Shown here: positions 29,354 through 37,722 of the stretch, in pieces
How the letters are laid out: the number at the start of each line of letters is the position of its first letter
Position numbering within the stretch: position 1 is the stretch's first letter
Assembly (NCBI GenBank): GCA_044508835.1
Contig: JBIQHD010000002.1
Span: 237,979-301,978 of the forward strand
Length of the DNA: 64,000 bases
Reading direction: 5' to 3'
Source: JAKFDI01 sp044508835
GTDB taxonomy: Bacteria > Pseudomonadota > Gammaproteobacteria > Burkholderiales > Burkholderiaceae_C
The notes under the pieces: model-generated
Databases searched by the model: none
Told to the model about the DNA's origin: nothing
What the model saw: only the letters and a program-made list of their open reading frames with translations
Program-made: the position numbers and the translations under genes

Positions 29354-30532
29354 ATGACCGACGCCGTCATCGTCTCCACCGCCCGCACCGGCCTGGCCAA
29401 GAGCTGGAAGGGATCGTTCAACCTGACCTATGGCGCAACGCTCGGCGGCCACGCGGTCGAGCACGCCGTCAAGCGCGCCGGCGTCGACCCCGCCGAGGTC
29501 GAGGACTGCATCATGGGCGGCAGCCTCAGCGAAGGCACCACCGGGGGCAACGTCGCGCGCACCATCGCGCTGCGCGCCGGGCTGCCCGTGACCACCGCCG
29601 GGGTGACCATCAACCGCTTCTGCAGCTCCGGGCTGCAGGCCATCGCCATGGCCGCGCAGCGCATCATCGTCGACAAGGTGCCCGTGATGGTCGCCGGCGG
29701 CGTGGAGAGCATCTCCTGCGTGCAGAACGAGACCAACCGCCACATGCGCGCCGACCCGTGGCTGGTGCAGTACAAGCCCGAGATCTACTGGAGCATGCTG
29801 CAGACCGCCGAGAAGGTGGCCGAGCGCTACAAGATCAGCAAGCAGGCGCAGGACGAGTACGGCGTGAGGAGCCAGCTGCGGGCCGCCGCCGCGCAGGAAG
29901 CGGGCAAGTTCAAGGACGAGATCGTCCCGATGACCACCACCATGGGCGTGGTCGACAAGGCCACGGGCCGCATCACCACGAAAGAGGTGACCATCGACCG
30001 CGACGAGGGCATCCGCCCGGACACCACGCTCGAAGGCGTGAGCAAGATCCGCGCGGCGCTGCCCGGCGGGGTGGTGACGGCGGGCAACGCGAGCCAGTTC
30101 AGCGACGGGGCGAGCGCGTGCGTGCTGATGGACGGCAAGCTGGCCGAGCAGCGGGGGATCCAGCCGCTGGGGATCTTCCGCGGCTTCGCGGTGGCCGGCT
30201 GCGAGCCCGACGAGATGGGCATCGGGCCGGTCTTCGCCATTCCGCGGCTGCTCGAGCGCGCGGGGCTGAAGATCGGCGACATCGGGCTGTGGGAGCTCAA
30301 CGAGGCGTTCGCGTGCCAGGTGCTGTACTGCCGGGACAAGCTGGGGATTCCCGACGAACTGCTCAACGTCAACGGCGGGGCGATCGCGGTGGGCCATCCT
30401 TACGGGGTGACGGGCAGCCGGCTGACGGGGCATGCGCTCATCGAGGGCAAGCGCCGCGGCGCCAGGTACGTGGTGGTCACCATGTGCATCGGCGGCGGGC
30501 AGGGCGCCGCGGGTCTCTTCGAGGTGGCGTGA
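29354..30532 (+). CDS. Acetyl-CoA acyltransferase (thiolase, PimB-like)
   Basis: A 392-residue thiolase that cleaves 3-ketoacyl-CoA with CoA. The nucleophile Cys is in NRFCSSGLQ near residue 90, and the other active-site blocks NEAFA, GHPYGVTGS and CIGGGQG are intact. It starts 25 bases after the hydratase/dehydrogenase gene, completing the cycle with it. Length and motifs match degradative thiolases. Chain specificity unknown. Confidence 0.95.
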   Translation: MTDAVIVSTARTGLAKSWKGSFNLTYGATLGGHAVEHAVKRAGVDPAEVEDCIMGGSLSEGTTGGNVARTIALRAGLPVTTAGVTINRFCSSGLQAIAMAAQRIIVDKVPVMVAGGVESISCVQNETNRHMRADPWLVQYKPEIYWSMLQTAEKVAERYKISKQAQDEYGVRSQLRAAAAQEAGKFKDEIVPMTTTMGVVDKATGRITTKEVTIDRDEGIRPDTTLEGVSKIRAALPGGVVTAGNASQFSDGASACVLMDGKLAEQRGIQPLGIFRGFAVAGCEPDEMGIGPVFAIPRLLERAGLKIGDIGLWELNEAFACQVLYCRDKLGIPDELLNVNGGAIAVGHPYGVTGSRLTGHALIEGKRRGARYVVVTMCIGGGQGAAGLFEVA

Positions 30533-30560
30533 TGAACAGCCCCCACGTCGCTTCGCTCCT

Positions 30561-30611
30561 GCCCCCCGAGGGGGCGCAGGCCTCCCTTGGGGCGGCCCGG
30601 CGGGAGGCCTG
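30561..30611. repeat. Double-hairpin repeat, copy C
   Basis: Hairpin 1 is GCCCCC (30561-30566), loop CGA, GGGGGC (30570-30575). Hairpin 2 has a 10-base stem CAGGCCTCCC (30577-30586) with GGGAGGCCTG (30602-30611) and a 15-base loop TTGGGGCGGCCCGGC. It fills the gap between thiolase and SDR genes inside an operon and ends 2 bases before the SDR start codon, so it could affect translation of that gene. Confidence 0.85.
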
Positions 30612-30613
30612 AC

Positions 30614-31378
30614 ATGAGCGTCAAGCAACTCTTCGACCTCACCGGCAAGACCGCCCTCATCACCGGCGGCTCGCGCGGCCTGGGCCTGCAGATGGCCGAG
30701 GCGCTGGGCGAGATGGGCGCGCGCGTGGCCATCACCGCGCGCAAGGCCGACGAACTGGCCGAGGCCAAGGCGCACCTCGCCAGGCTCGGCATCGAGACGC
30801 TCACCGTCGTCAACGACCTGCAGAAGTTCGAGCAGATCCCGGCGATGGTGGACGAGGTGACGAAAGCCTTCGGCGACATCGACATCCTCGTCAACAACGC
30901 CGGCGCCACCTGGGGCGCGCCCGCCGTCGACCATCCCGACGACGCCTGGCACAAGGTGATGAACCTGAACGTCAGCGCGCCGTTCTTCCTCTCGCGCGAG
31001 GTGGCGCGCCGCTGCATGATCCCGCGCCAGCAGGGCAAGATCATCGTCATCGCCTCGGTGGCGGGCCTCAAGGGCGGCAACAACACGGTGGCCTACAACA
31101 CCTCCAAGGCGGCGGCGATCAACCTCGCGCGTTCGCTGGCGGTGGAATGGGGGCCTCACAACATCAACGTCAACGCCATCTGCCCCGGGTTCTTCCCGTC
31201 GAAGATGACCGTCGGCCTGCTCGCCAAGGTGGGCGACGCCGTCGTGGCGCGGGCGCCGCTGCACCGCCTGGGCGGCGAGGAAGACCTGAAGGGCTCGGTG
31301 GTGTTTCTCGCCAGCGAAGCCTCGCGCCACATCACCGGCCAGTACCTGGCGGTCGACGGCGGCGCGATTTCGGTGTGA
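30614..31378 (+). CDS. SDR-family oxidoreductase
   Basis: A 254-residue short-chain dehydrogenase. Nucleotide motif TGGSRGLGLQ (17-26), NNAGATWG, catalytic Ser in IASVAGL and the Tyr-Lys pair in YNTSK are present. The sequence resembles 3-ketoacyl reductase or gluconate 5-dehydrogenase-like enzymes; within this operon a hydroxyacyl oxidation is a reasonable guess. The start codon lies 2 bases after a strong hairpin, and no good ribosome site is seen apart from the GGAGG in the hairpin stem. Confidence 0.88.
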   Translation: MSVKQLFDLTGKTALITGGSRGLGLQMAEALGEMGARVAITARKADELAEAKAHLARLGIETLTVVNDLQKFEQIPAMVDEVTKAFGDIDILVNNAGATWGAPAVDHPDDAWHKVMNLNVSAPFFLSREVARRCMIPRQQGKIIVIASVAGLKGGNNTVAYNTSKAAAINLARSLAVEWGPHNINVNAICPGFFPSKMTVGLLAKVGDAVVARAPLHRLGGEEDLKGSVVFLASEASRHITGQYLAVDGGAISV

Positions 31379-31394
31379 CAGGACGAGGCGACCC

Positions 31395-32480
31395 ATGAGT
31401 GACAACCTGGAACGATTCACCGGCACGCGCCCGGTCTCTCCTCAGCATGCGTTCGACGTGGGCCGGCTCACCGAATTCATGCGCGCGAACGTGGAAGGCT
31501 TCGCCGGCGAGGTGCAGGTCGAGCAGTTCAAGGGCGGGCAGTCCAACCCCACCTTCCGCCTGACCGCGAGCGACGGCAAGCGCTACGTGCTGCGCCGCAA
31601 GCCGCCGGGCAACCTGCTGCCGTCGGCGCATGCGGTGGACCGCGAGTTCCGCGTGATCTCGGCGCTGGCCAAGACCGACGTGCCGGTGGCGCGCGGCTAC
31701 GCGCTGTGCCAGGACCCGGCGGTCATCGGCACCGACTTCTACATCATGGACTGCGTGGACGGCCGCATCCTGTGGGACCCGCAGCTGCCCGGCATGGCCA
31801 ACGCCGAGCGCGCGGCGATCTTCGACGAGATGAACCGCGTCATCGCGGCGCTGCACAACGTCGACCCGGTCGCCATCGGCCTGGGCGACTACGGCCGCCC
31901 GGGCAACTACATCGAGCGCCAGGTGGCCCGCTGGACCAAGCAGTACAAGGCCGCCGAGACCGAGACGATCGCCGCCGCCGACAACCTGATCGACTGGCTG
32001 CCGCAGCACATTCCCGCGGGCGACGAGACGCGCGTCGTGCACGGCGACTACCGCATCGACAACGTGATCTTCCACCCCACCGAGCCGCGCATCCTCGCGG
32101 TGCTCGACTGGGAGCTGTCGACGCTCGGCCACCCGCTGGTCGACTTCGCCTACCACTGCATGACCTGGCGCATGGACGGCACGAGCGCGGGCTCCCGCGG
32201 GCTGCTGAACGTCGACCTGCAGGCGCTGGGCATCCCGACCGAGGCGCAGTACCTGCAGTCCTACCTGAAGCGCACCGGCCGCAGCGCCGACGAGGTGTCG
32301 CCCAAGGACTGGGCCTACTACATGGTGTTCAACATGTTCCGCCTCGCCGGCATCCTGCAGGGCATCGCCAAACGGGCGCAGCAGGGCAACGCGTCGAGCA
32401 CCGAGGCGGTGGCCGCCGGCAAGCGCGCGCGGCCGCTGGCCGAGCAGGCCTGGGAGCTGGCGAGCCGCATCGGCGCCTGA
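31395..32480 (+). CDS. Phosphotransferase-family protein (APH fold, ACAD10-like)
   Basis: A 361-residue protein with an aminoglycoside-phosphotransferase-type kinase fold. The ATP lysine region is YVLRRKPPGNLLPSAHAVDREF, the catalytic loop VVHGDYRIDNVIF and the metal site LAVLDWELSTLGHP. Family members occur next to acyl-CoA dehydrogenases and correspond to the N-terminal kinase domain of ACAD10/11, which handles 4-hydroxyacyl-CoA by phosphorylation; that link is from family knowledge. It is 16 bases after the SDR gene. It may allow hydroxylated acids to enter beta-oxidation. Confidence 0.88.
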   Translation: MSDNLERFTGTRPVSPQHAFDVGRLTEFMRANVEGFAGEVQVEQFKGGQSNPTFRLTASDGKRYVLRRKPPGNLLPSAHAVDREFRVISALAKTDVPVARGYALCQDPAVIGTDFYIMDCVDGRILWDPQLPGMANAERAAIFDEMNRVIAALHNVDPVAIGLGDYGRPGNYIERQVARWTKQYKAAETETIAAADNLIDWLPQHIPAGDETRVVHGDYRIDNVIFHPTEPRILAVLDWELSTLGHPLVDFAYHCMTWRMDGTSAGSRGLLNVDLQALGIPTEAQYLQSYLKRTGRSADEVSPKDWAYYMVFNMFRLAGILQGIAKRAQQGNASSTEAVAAGKRARPLAEQAWELASRIGA

Positions 32481-32570
32481 GTGGCCGGGAGTCTTTCGAT
32501 CATGTCCGCTCGGCACGCTCGAGAAACTCTCCGCCCCTGATCGCGCCGGCGGGCGCCGGCCCGCCTCACC

Positions 32571-32607
32571 GAGGCGCTGTTCACGGGCAACGCGTGAACA
32601 GCGCCTC
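32571..32607. terminator. Long perfect hairpin, possible terminator
   Basis: A perfect 15-base stem (32571-32585 with 32593-32607, GAGGCGCTGTTCACG and its complement) with a 7-base loop, followed by TCTCTTT. It lies in the 211-base gap after the phosphotransferase gene and likely ends that operon. The rest of the gap shows nothing else recognisable. Confidence 0.7.
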
Positions 32608-32691
32608 TCTCTTTCCGGGCGGCCCGCTGGCTTGCCCTGATGACCGCGGCCGCGCCTCGCTGCAACATGGCTCCATGGCTGGCGCCGCCGC

Positions 32692-34407
32692 ATGAATTCC
32701 AGTTTCGAGTCGATGTCCGACCTTCACGCTCCCCATTGGCCGCCGGGCCTGCCGCGCCACCTCACGCTGCCGCAGACGAACGTCTTCCGCAACGCCGAGG
32801 TGTCGGCCGCGCGCTATCCCGACAAGCCCTTCATCGTGTTCTACGACTCGCCGGTCACCTTCGGCGCGTTCGAGCGCGAGGCCACCCGCATCGCCGGCTA
32901 CCTGCAGCACGAATGCGGGGTGAAGGCCGGCGACCGGGTGCTGCTGTACATGCAGAACAGCCCGCAGTGGATGCTGGCGTTCTACGGCATCCTGCGCGCC
33001 AACGCCGTCGTGGTGCCGGTGAACCCGATGAACATGACCGAGGAGCTGCGCCACTACGTGCAGGACGCCGGCGCGACGACGGCCTTCGTCGCCCAGGACC
33101 TGCTCGCCCAGATGCAGCCGCTGCTCGCCGCCGAAGGCGGGGATGCGGCCGGCGGGCCCCGGCTGTCGCACCTGATCGTGGCCGCCTACAGCGACTACCT
33201 GACGCGCCCGACCGACCTGCGCGTGCCCGACTTCGTGTCGGCGCCGCGCGCCGAGCTGCGGGGCGCCGGCCTGCACCGCTGGTGCGACGTGCTGGCGAAG
33301 GGCCTGCAGCCCGGCCCGCTGACCGCCGGCCCCGACGACCTGTGCGTCATGCCCTACACCTCGGGCACCACCGGCCATCCCAAGGGCTGCATGCACACGC
33401 ACCGCAGCGTGATGAGCACGCTGGTCGGCGGCGCGCTGTGGTTCCGCTCGTCGCAGGACTCGGTGTACCTGTCGGTGCTGCCGTACTTCCACGTCACCGG
33501 CCTGACCGGCGGCATGAACAGCCCGCTGTACCTGGGCGCCACCGTGGTGCTGCTGCCGCGCTGGGACCGCGACGCCGCGGCGCAGTGCATGGCGCGCTAC
33601 CGCATCACGGCGTGGCAGGTGATCTCGACCATGATGGTCGATTTCCTGAGCCGCCCCGACGTGGCCTCGCTCGACCTGACCAGCCTCACGACGGTGCGCG
33701 GCGGCGGCGCGGCCATGCCCGAGGCCATCGCGCTCAAGCTGCGCGAGCTGACGGGCCTGGACTACGTGGAGGGCTACGGCATGTCCGAGACCATGGCCGC
33801 CACGCACATCAACCCGCCGCAGCGGCCCAAGCCGCAGTGCCTGGGCATCCCGGTGTTCGACGTCGACGCGCGCGTGGTCGACCCGGCGACGATGCGCGAG
33901 CTGCCGCCCGGCGAGACGGGCGAGATCGTCATGCACGGGCCGCAGGTGATGCAAGGCTACTGGAACAACCCCGACGCCACGCGCGAGGCCTTCGTCGAGA
34001 TCGACGGCAAGCGCTTCCTGCGCAGCGGCGACCTCGCGCAGGTCGACGCCGATGGCTACTTCTTCATGGTCGACCGGCTCAAGCGCATGATCAACGCGTC
34101 GGGCTTCAAGGTCTGGCCGGCCGAGGTGGAGGCGCTGATGTACAAGCATCCGGCGATCCGCGAGGTCTGCGTCATCGCCTCGCCCGATCCGCGCCGCGGC
34201 GAGACCGTCAAGGCGGTCGTGGTGCTCGAGCCCGGGCAGGCCGGGCGCGTGAGCGAGCGCGACATCATCGAGTGGTCGCATGCGCACATGGCGGCCTACA
34301 AGAGCCCCCGGCTCGTCGAATTCGTGTCCGAATTGCCGAAGTCCGGCAGCGGAAAGATCCAGTGGCGTGAACTACAGGAGCGAGAAGCCGGGCGGCAAGC
34401 CGGTTGA
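32692..34407 (+). CDS. Long-chain acyl-CoA synthetase (AMP-forming)
   Basis: A 571-residue AMP-forming ligase. The phosphate loop YTSGTTGHPKG is near residue 222, the A5 motif GYGMSETMA near 363, the hinge DRLKRMINASGFKVWPAE near 460 and the catalytic Lys in GSGKIQWRE near 553. The start is uncertain: ATG at 32692 or 32713 (MSDLHAP), neither with a strong ribosome site. It differs in length and sequence from the ligase at 22344 and probably activates a longer or more hydrophobic acid. The Bug receptor gene follows 80 bases on. Confidence 0.92.
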   Translation: MNSSFESMSDLHAPHWPPGLPRHLTLPQTNVFRNAEVSAARYPDKPFIVFYDSPVTFGAFEREATRIAGYLQHECGVKAGDRVLLYMQNSPQWMLAFYGILRANAVVVPVNPMNMTEELRHYVQDAGATTAFVAQDLLAQMQPLLAAEGGDAAGGPRLSHLIVAAYSDYLTRPTDLRVPDFVSAPRAELRGAGLHRWCDVLAKGLQPGPLTAGPDDLCVMPYTSGTTGHPKGCMHTHRSVMSTLVGGALWFRSSQDSVYLSVLPYFHVTGLTGGMNSPLYLGATVVLLPRWDRDAAAQCMARYRITAWQVISTMMVDFLSRPDVASLDLTSLTTVRGGGAAMPEAIALKLRELTGLDYVEGYGMSETMAATHINPPQRPKPQCLGIPVFDVDARVVDPATMRELPPGETGEIVMHGPQVMQGYWNNPDATREAFVEIDGKRFLRSGDLAQVDADGYFFMVDRLKRMINASGFKVWPAEVEALMYKHPAIREVCVIASPDPRRGETVKAVVVLEPGQAGRVSERDIIEWSHAHMAAYKSPRLVEFVSELPKSGSGKIQWRELQEREAGRQAG

Positions 34408-34487
34408 ATATTCCCCATCGTGCGGCGCTCGCGCCGACCCGCATGCCGGCACCCGACCGGCCACGACATCCTGAACGGAGACCGACC

Positions 34488-35474
34488 TTGAAGCCATCCA
34501 CCCGCACCATCGGCCGCCGCACCCTGCTGGCGGCCACCGCCTCGGCGGCGCTGCTCGCACCCTTCGGCGCCGCCCAGGCGCAGGCCTATCCCAGCAAGCC
34601 CATCACGCTGATCGTGCCCTGGCCGGCCGGCGGCTCGACCGACCGCCACCACCGCGCGCTGGCCGAGCTGGCCTCCAAGCACCTGGGGCAGAACATCGTC
34701 GTCGAGAACAAGCCCGGCGCCGGCGGCACCCTGGGCCCGAGCGGCATGGCGCTCACCGCCAAGCCCGACGGCTACACCATCGCCCAGTTCCCGATGGGCA
34801 TGCTGCGCCTGCCGCACATGCAGAAGGTCAACTTCGACCCGATCAACGACTTCACCTTCATCATGGGCGTGTCGGGCTACACCTTCGGCTTCGTGGTGCG
34901 CTCGGATTCGCCCTACAAGACCTTCAAGGAGTACGTGGAGGCCGCGCGCAAGGACCCGGAGAAGCTCGACTACGGCTCCACCGGCATCGGCACCAGCCCG
35001 CACCTGCTGCTCGAGGAGCTGGCGACCAACGCCAAGATCAAGCTCACGCATGTGCCCTTCAAGGGCAACGCCGACCTGATGCAGGCCCTGCTCGGCGGCC
35101 ACGTGATGGCGGCCAGCGACGCCAGCGGCTGGGACAAGTTCGTCGACGCCGGCCAGATGCGCCTGCTCGTGACCTTCGGCTCGCAGCGCACCAAGCGCTG
35201 GCCCGACATCCCCACCGCCAAGGACCTCGGCTACGACGTCGTCAGCGAGTCGCCCTACGGCCTCGTCGGCCCCAAGGGCATGGACCCGGCCGTCGTCAAG
35301 ACCATCCACGACGCCTTCAAGAAGGCGATGGACGACCCGAAGCACCACGAGGTGCTGGCGCAGCTCAACCAGGCGATGTGGTACCGCACCGGCGAGCAGT
35401 ACAAGCAGTGGGCGATCGAGACCTACGCCAAGGACAAGAAGCTCATCGAGCGGCTGGGGCTGGCCGCGAAGTAG
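34488..35474 (+). CDS. Bug-family (TctC) periplasmic solute receptor
   Basis: A 328-residue periplasmic binding protein of the tripartite tricarboxylate transporter/Bug family. I choose a TTG start at 34488, preceded by GGAG, because it gives a compact signal with twin arginines (TIGRRTLL) and cleavage after AAQAQA. The mature start YPSKPITLIVPWPAGGSTD and later VENKPGAGG and GYTIAQ are family hallmarks. No membrane components (TctA/TctB) are in the window, as is usual for the many orphan Bug genes of Burkholderiales. Ligand probably a carboxylic acid. A terminator follows. Confidence 0.93.
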   Translation: MKPSTRTIGRRTLLAATASAALLAPFGAAQAQAYPSKPITLIVPWPAGGSTDRHHRALAELASKHLGQNIVVENKPGAGGTLGPSGMALTAKPDGYTIAQFPMGMLRLPHMQKVNFDPINDFTFIMGVSGYTFGFVVRSDSPYKTFKEYVEAARKDPEKLDYGSTGIGTSPHLLLEELATNAKIKLTHVPFKGNADLMQALLGGHVMAASDASGWDKFVDAGQMRLLVTFGSQRTKRWPDIPTAKDLGYDVVSESPYGLVGPKGMDPAVVKTIHDAFKKAMDDPKHHEVLAQLNQAMWYRTGEQYKQWAIETYAKDKKLIERLGLAAK

Positions 35475-35492
35475 TTCGGTACGCCGAAAGCA

Positions 35493-35519
35493 GAAAGGGC
35501 CGCGCGATGCGGCCCTTTC
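35493..35519 (+). terminator. Terminator after Bug receptor gene
   Basis: An 11-base perfect stem (GAAAGGGCCGC at 35493-35503 with GCGGCCCTTTC at 35509-35519) and a 5-base loop, 19 bases after the receptor stop codon. Between here and 35676 only a weak CGTCATTCCG/CGGATGACG inverted repeat (35600-35635) is visible. Confidence 0.85.
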
Positions 35520-35676
35520 CACGTGTGCGCGGGCACGGCGGCCCCCGTGCGCGGCGCCTGCGGGTTGTCGGCTCGGGATCGTTCCGACTGCATGCGCCTC
35601 GTCATTCCGCGCCTCTGCCGCCGTGCCGGATGACGGGGGCGGCGCATCGCCAGTGAGTTCGCCGCTGCCGCGAATG

Positions 35677-35712
35677 AAAAAAGGGCTGGCGCGCCTTGCA
35701 GCGCACCAGCCC
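35677..35712 (-). terminator. Terminator after ABC substrate-binding gene
   Basis: On the minus strand a 12-base stem with one mismatch (35701-35712 with 35683-35694) is followed by a run of six T (35677-35682). It lies 24 bases after the stop of the convergent substrate-binding protein gene. Confidence 0.9.
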
Positions 35713-35735
35713 CTGAGGACAGGAAGGAGCCGGTA

Positions 35736-36911
35736 TTACTTCGCCGCGACGAGGTCCGCCAGGCGCACTTCCTTGATCTTGCCGCCTTCGACCACGGCGC
35801 CGCGCGTGTTGGCGAGCGAGCCGCCCTTGTCGTCCACGCCGTTGATGTCGTGCGGGTTGTGGGCCGGGGCGAGCGCCTTGAACGCCTTGTCGAGCGAGCC
35901 GCGGATGGCGGCGGCGTCCGTCGTCGTGCCCGCCAGCTCCATCGCCTTGGCCGTGGCCCACACGGCGGTGTAGTTCAGCGAGACTTCCGAGCTCGGCGTG
36001 CGGCCCGGGTAGGCCTTCTTGAAGCGTTCGACGAAGGCCTTGGTGTCGGGCGCCTGGTCGTCGACGACCGGCAGCACGCCGATGGAGCCTTCCAGCGCCT
36101 CGTAGCCGCCGATGACCTTGGCGATCTCGTCCATCTTGGCCTGGTCGAGGATGATGAAGCCGCCCTTGAAGCCGAGCTCGCGCGCCTGCTTGATCACCAG
36201 GCCGGTCGGCTCGGAGGCGCCGCCGATGAACATCACGTCGGGCTTGGCCGCCAGCACCTTGCTCACGCCCGAGTAGAAGTCGGTGGCGCGGTTGTACGAC
36301 ATGGGGTTGTCGGCCACGATCTTGCCGCCCTGGGCCTCCCACACGGGCACGAACGCCTTGGTCCAGGCCTTGGCGTAGTCGTGGTCGGCGTTGGCGATGG
36401 CCACGTTCTTGCCGTACTTGGCCATCTCGTACTTGGTGAACGGCAGGATGTACGAGGTGAACTCGGGCGGGATGCGCAGCGTCAGCTTGTTGCCGCGCGC
36501 GGTGATCTGCGGCACGCTGGTGTAGGACAGCAGCAGGTACTTCTGCGCCTCGTTGTTGGTCTGCAGCGCGAAGCTGCCGCCCGAATGCGGCACCAGGATG
36601 GCCGGCGTCTTGTGCTCCTGCACCAGGCGCTGCGCGTTGATGGCGGTCTGGCTCGGGTTGTACTGGTCGTCGAGCGCGACGATCTCGACCTTGTACTTCT
36701 TGCCGCCGACGGTGAGGCCGGCCGCGTTGATCTCGTTGACGGCCATCTGCATGCCGTCGAGCACGTTCTTGCCGTAGAGCGCGGCGCCGCCCGACAGCGG
36801 GCCCGAATAGCCGATCTTCACGACATCCTGCGCGAATGCGGAGCCGGCGGCCAGCGCGGCGGCGGCCACTGCCACGGTGGACAGGCGTTGGAGCTTGGTC
36901 TTCAAAGTCAC
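35736..36911 (-). CDS. Branched-chain-type ABC transporter substrate-binding protein
   Basis: A 391-residue periplasmic receptor with a Sec signal ending GSAFAQ and a mature start DVVKIGYSGPLSGGAALYGKNVLDGMQM, the type I binding fold of LivJ-like proteins. Two lobes alternate around residues 140 and 270. It follows the LivF gene by 103 bases on the same strand and is the last gene of the importer operon. The system may bring in the acid substrate of the neighbouring acyl-CoA pathway rather than an amino acid; that is inference from context. Confidence 0.93.
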   Translation of the reverse strand: MTLKTKLQRLSTVAVAAAALAAGSAFAQDVVKIGYSGPLSGGAALYGKNVLDGMQMAVNEINAAGLTVGGKKYKVEIVALDDQYNPSQTAINAQRLVQEHKTPAILVPHSGGSFALQTNNEAQKYLLLSYTSVPQITARGNKLTLRIPPEFTSYILPFTKYEMAKYGKNVAIANADHDYAKAWTKAFVPVWEAQGGKIVADNPMSYNRATDFYSGVSKVLAAKPDVMFIGGASEPTGLVIKQARELGFKGGFIILDQAKMDEIAKVIGGYEALEGSIGVLPVVDDQAPDTKAFVERFKKAYPGRTPSSEVSLNYTAVWATAKAMELAGTTTDAAAIRGSLDKAFKALAPAHNPHDINGVDDKGGSLANTRGAVVEGGKIKEVRLADLVAAK

Positions 36912-37014
36912 TGCGGATCTCCTGAGTGTGGAATTGAATGGGTTCGAACCGGATCCACCGGGCGGGTTCGACTCGGACGCCCCGGGGGAAACGATGACAT
37001 CGCGGCGTCGTGCG

Positions 37015-37722
37015 TCAGGCGCCGATGTAGGCCTTTCGTACGGCCTCGTTGTTCAACAGACTGTCTCTGTCGCCTTCCATCACGATGCGACCGCCTTCGA
37101 TCACATACGCGCGGTGCGCGATCTTCAATGCGGCGAAAGCGTTCTGCTCCGCCAGCAGCACCGTGGTGCCTGTCCGGTTGATCTTTTGAATCACCTCGAA
37201 CACTTGTTTGACGACCAGCGGGGCGAGCCCGAGCGAGGGCTCGTCGAGCAGCAGCGCCTTGGGGCGGCCCATCATGGCGCGGCCGATGGCCACCATCTGC
37301 TGCTGCCCGCCCGAGAGCGAGCCCGCGGGGTCGTTCTTCTTCTCGTCGAGAATCGGGAACAGCGCGAGCACCTCTTCCAGCCGGCGCTGGTTGCCGGCCT
37401 TGTCGCCGCGGTGCACATAGGCGCCGAGCATCAGGTTCTTCAGCACCGACATCTGCGGGAACAGCTTGCGGCCCTCGGGGCACTGCACCACGCCGCTGGC
37501 CACGATCTGCGAGGCCTTCATGCCCACCAGCTCCTGGTTGCGGAACTTGATGCTGCCGCCGGCCGCGCGGTGGATGCCGCTGGTGGTCAGGAAGATCGAG
37601 CTCTTGCCCGCGCCGTTGGCGCCCAGCAGCACGACGAGCTCGCCCTCCTTGGCGTGCAGGCTGATGCCGTTGAGCGCGCGGAAGCTGCCGTAGTTGAGCG
37701 TGACGTTCTCAAGCGTCAGCAT
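37015..37722 (-). CDS. livF: ABC importer ATPase, LivF-like
   Basis: A 235-residue ATPase. Walker A GANGAGKSS (about 33-41), signature LSGGQQQM, Walker B ALLLDEPSLGLAP and the switch His region are all standard. It energises the LivH/LivM pore. The start overlaps the LivG stop by 14 bases. A stretch of somewhat lower GC near the C-terminal codons (about 37015-37210) contrasts with the rest of the gene. Confidence 0.93.
   Translation of the reverse strand: MLTLENVTLNYGSFRALNGISLHAKEGELVVLLGANGAGKSSIFLTTSGIHRAAGGSIKFRNQELVGMKASQIVASGVVQCPEGRKLFPQMSVLKNLMLGAYVHRGDKAGNQRRLEEVLALFPILDEKKNDPAGSLSGGQQQMVAIGRAMMGRPKALLLDEPSLGLAPLVVKQVFEVIQKINRTGTTVLLAEQNAFAALKIAHRAYVIEGGRIVMEGDRDSLLNNEAVRKAYIGA

Noticed and set aside
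35378..35656. Open frame of 92 codons across the Bug receptor end and terminator
   Set aside because: It begins inside the receptor gene and reads through a clear terminator; no motif.
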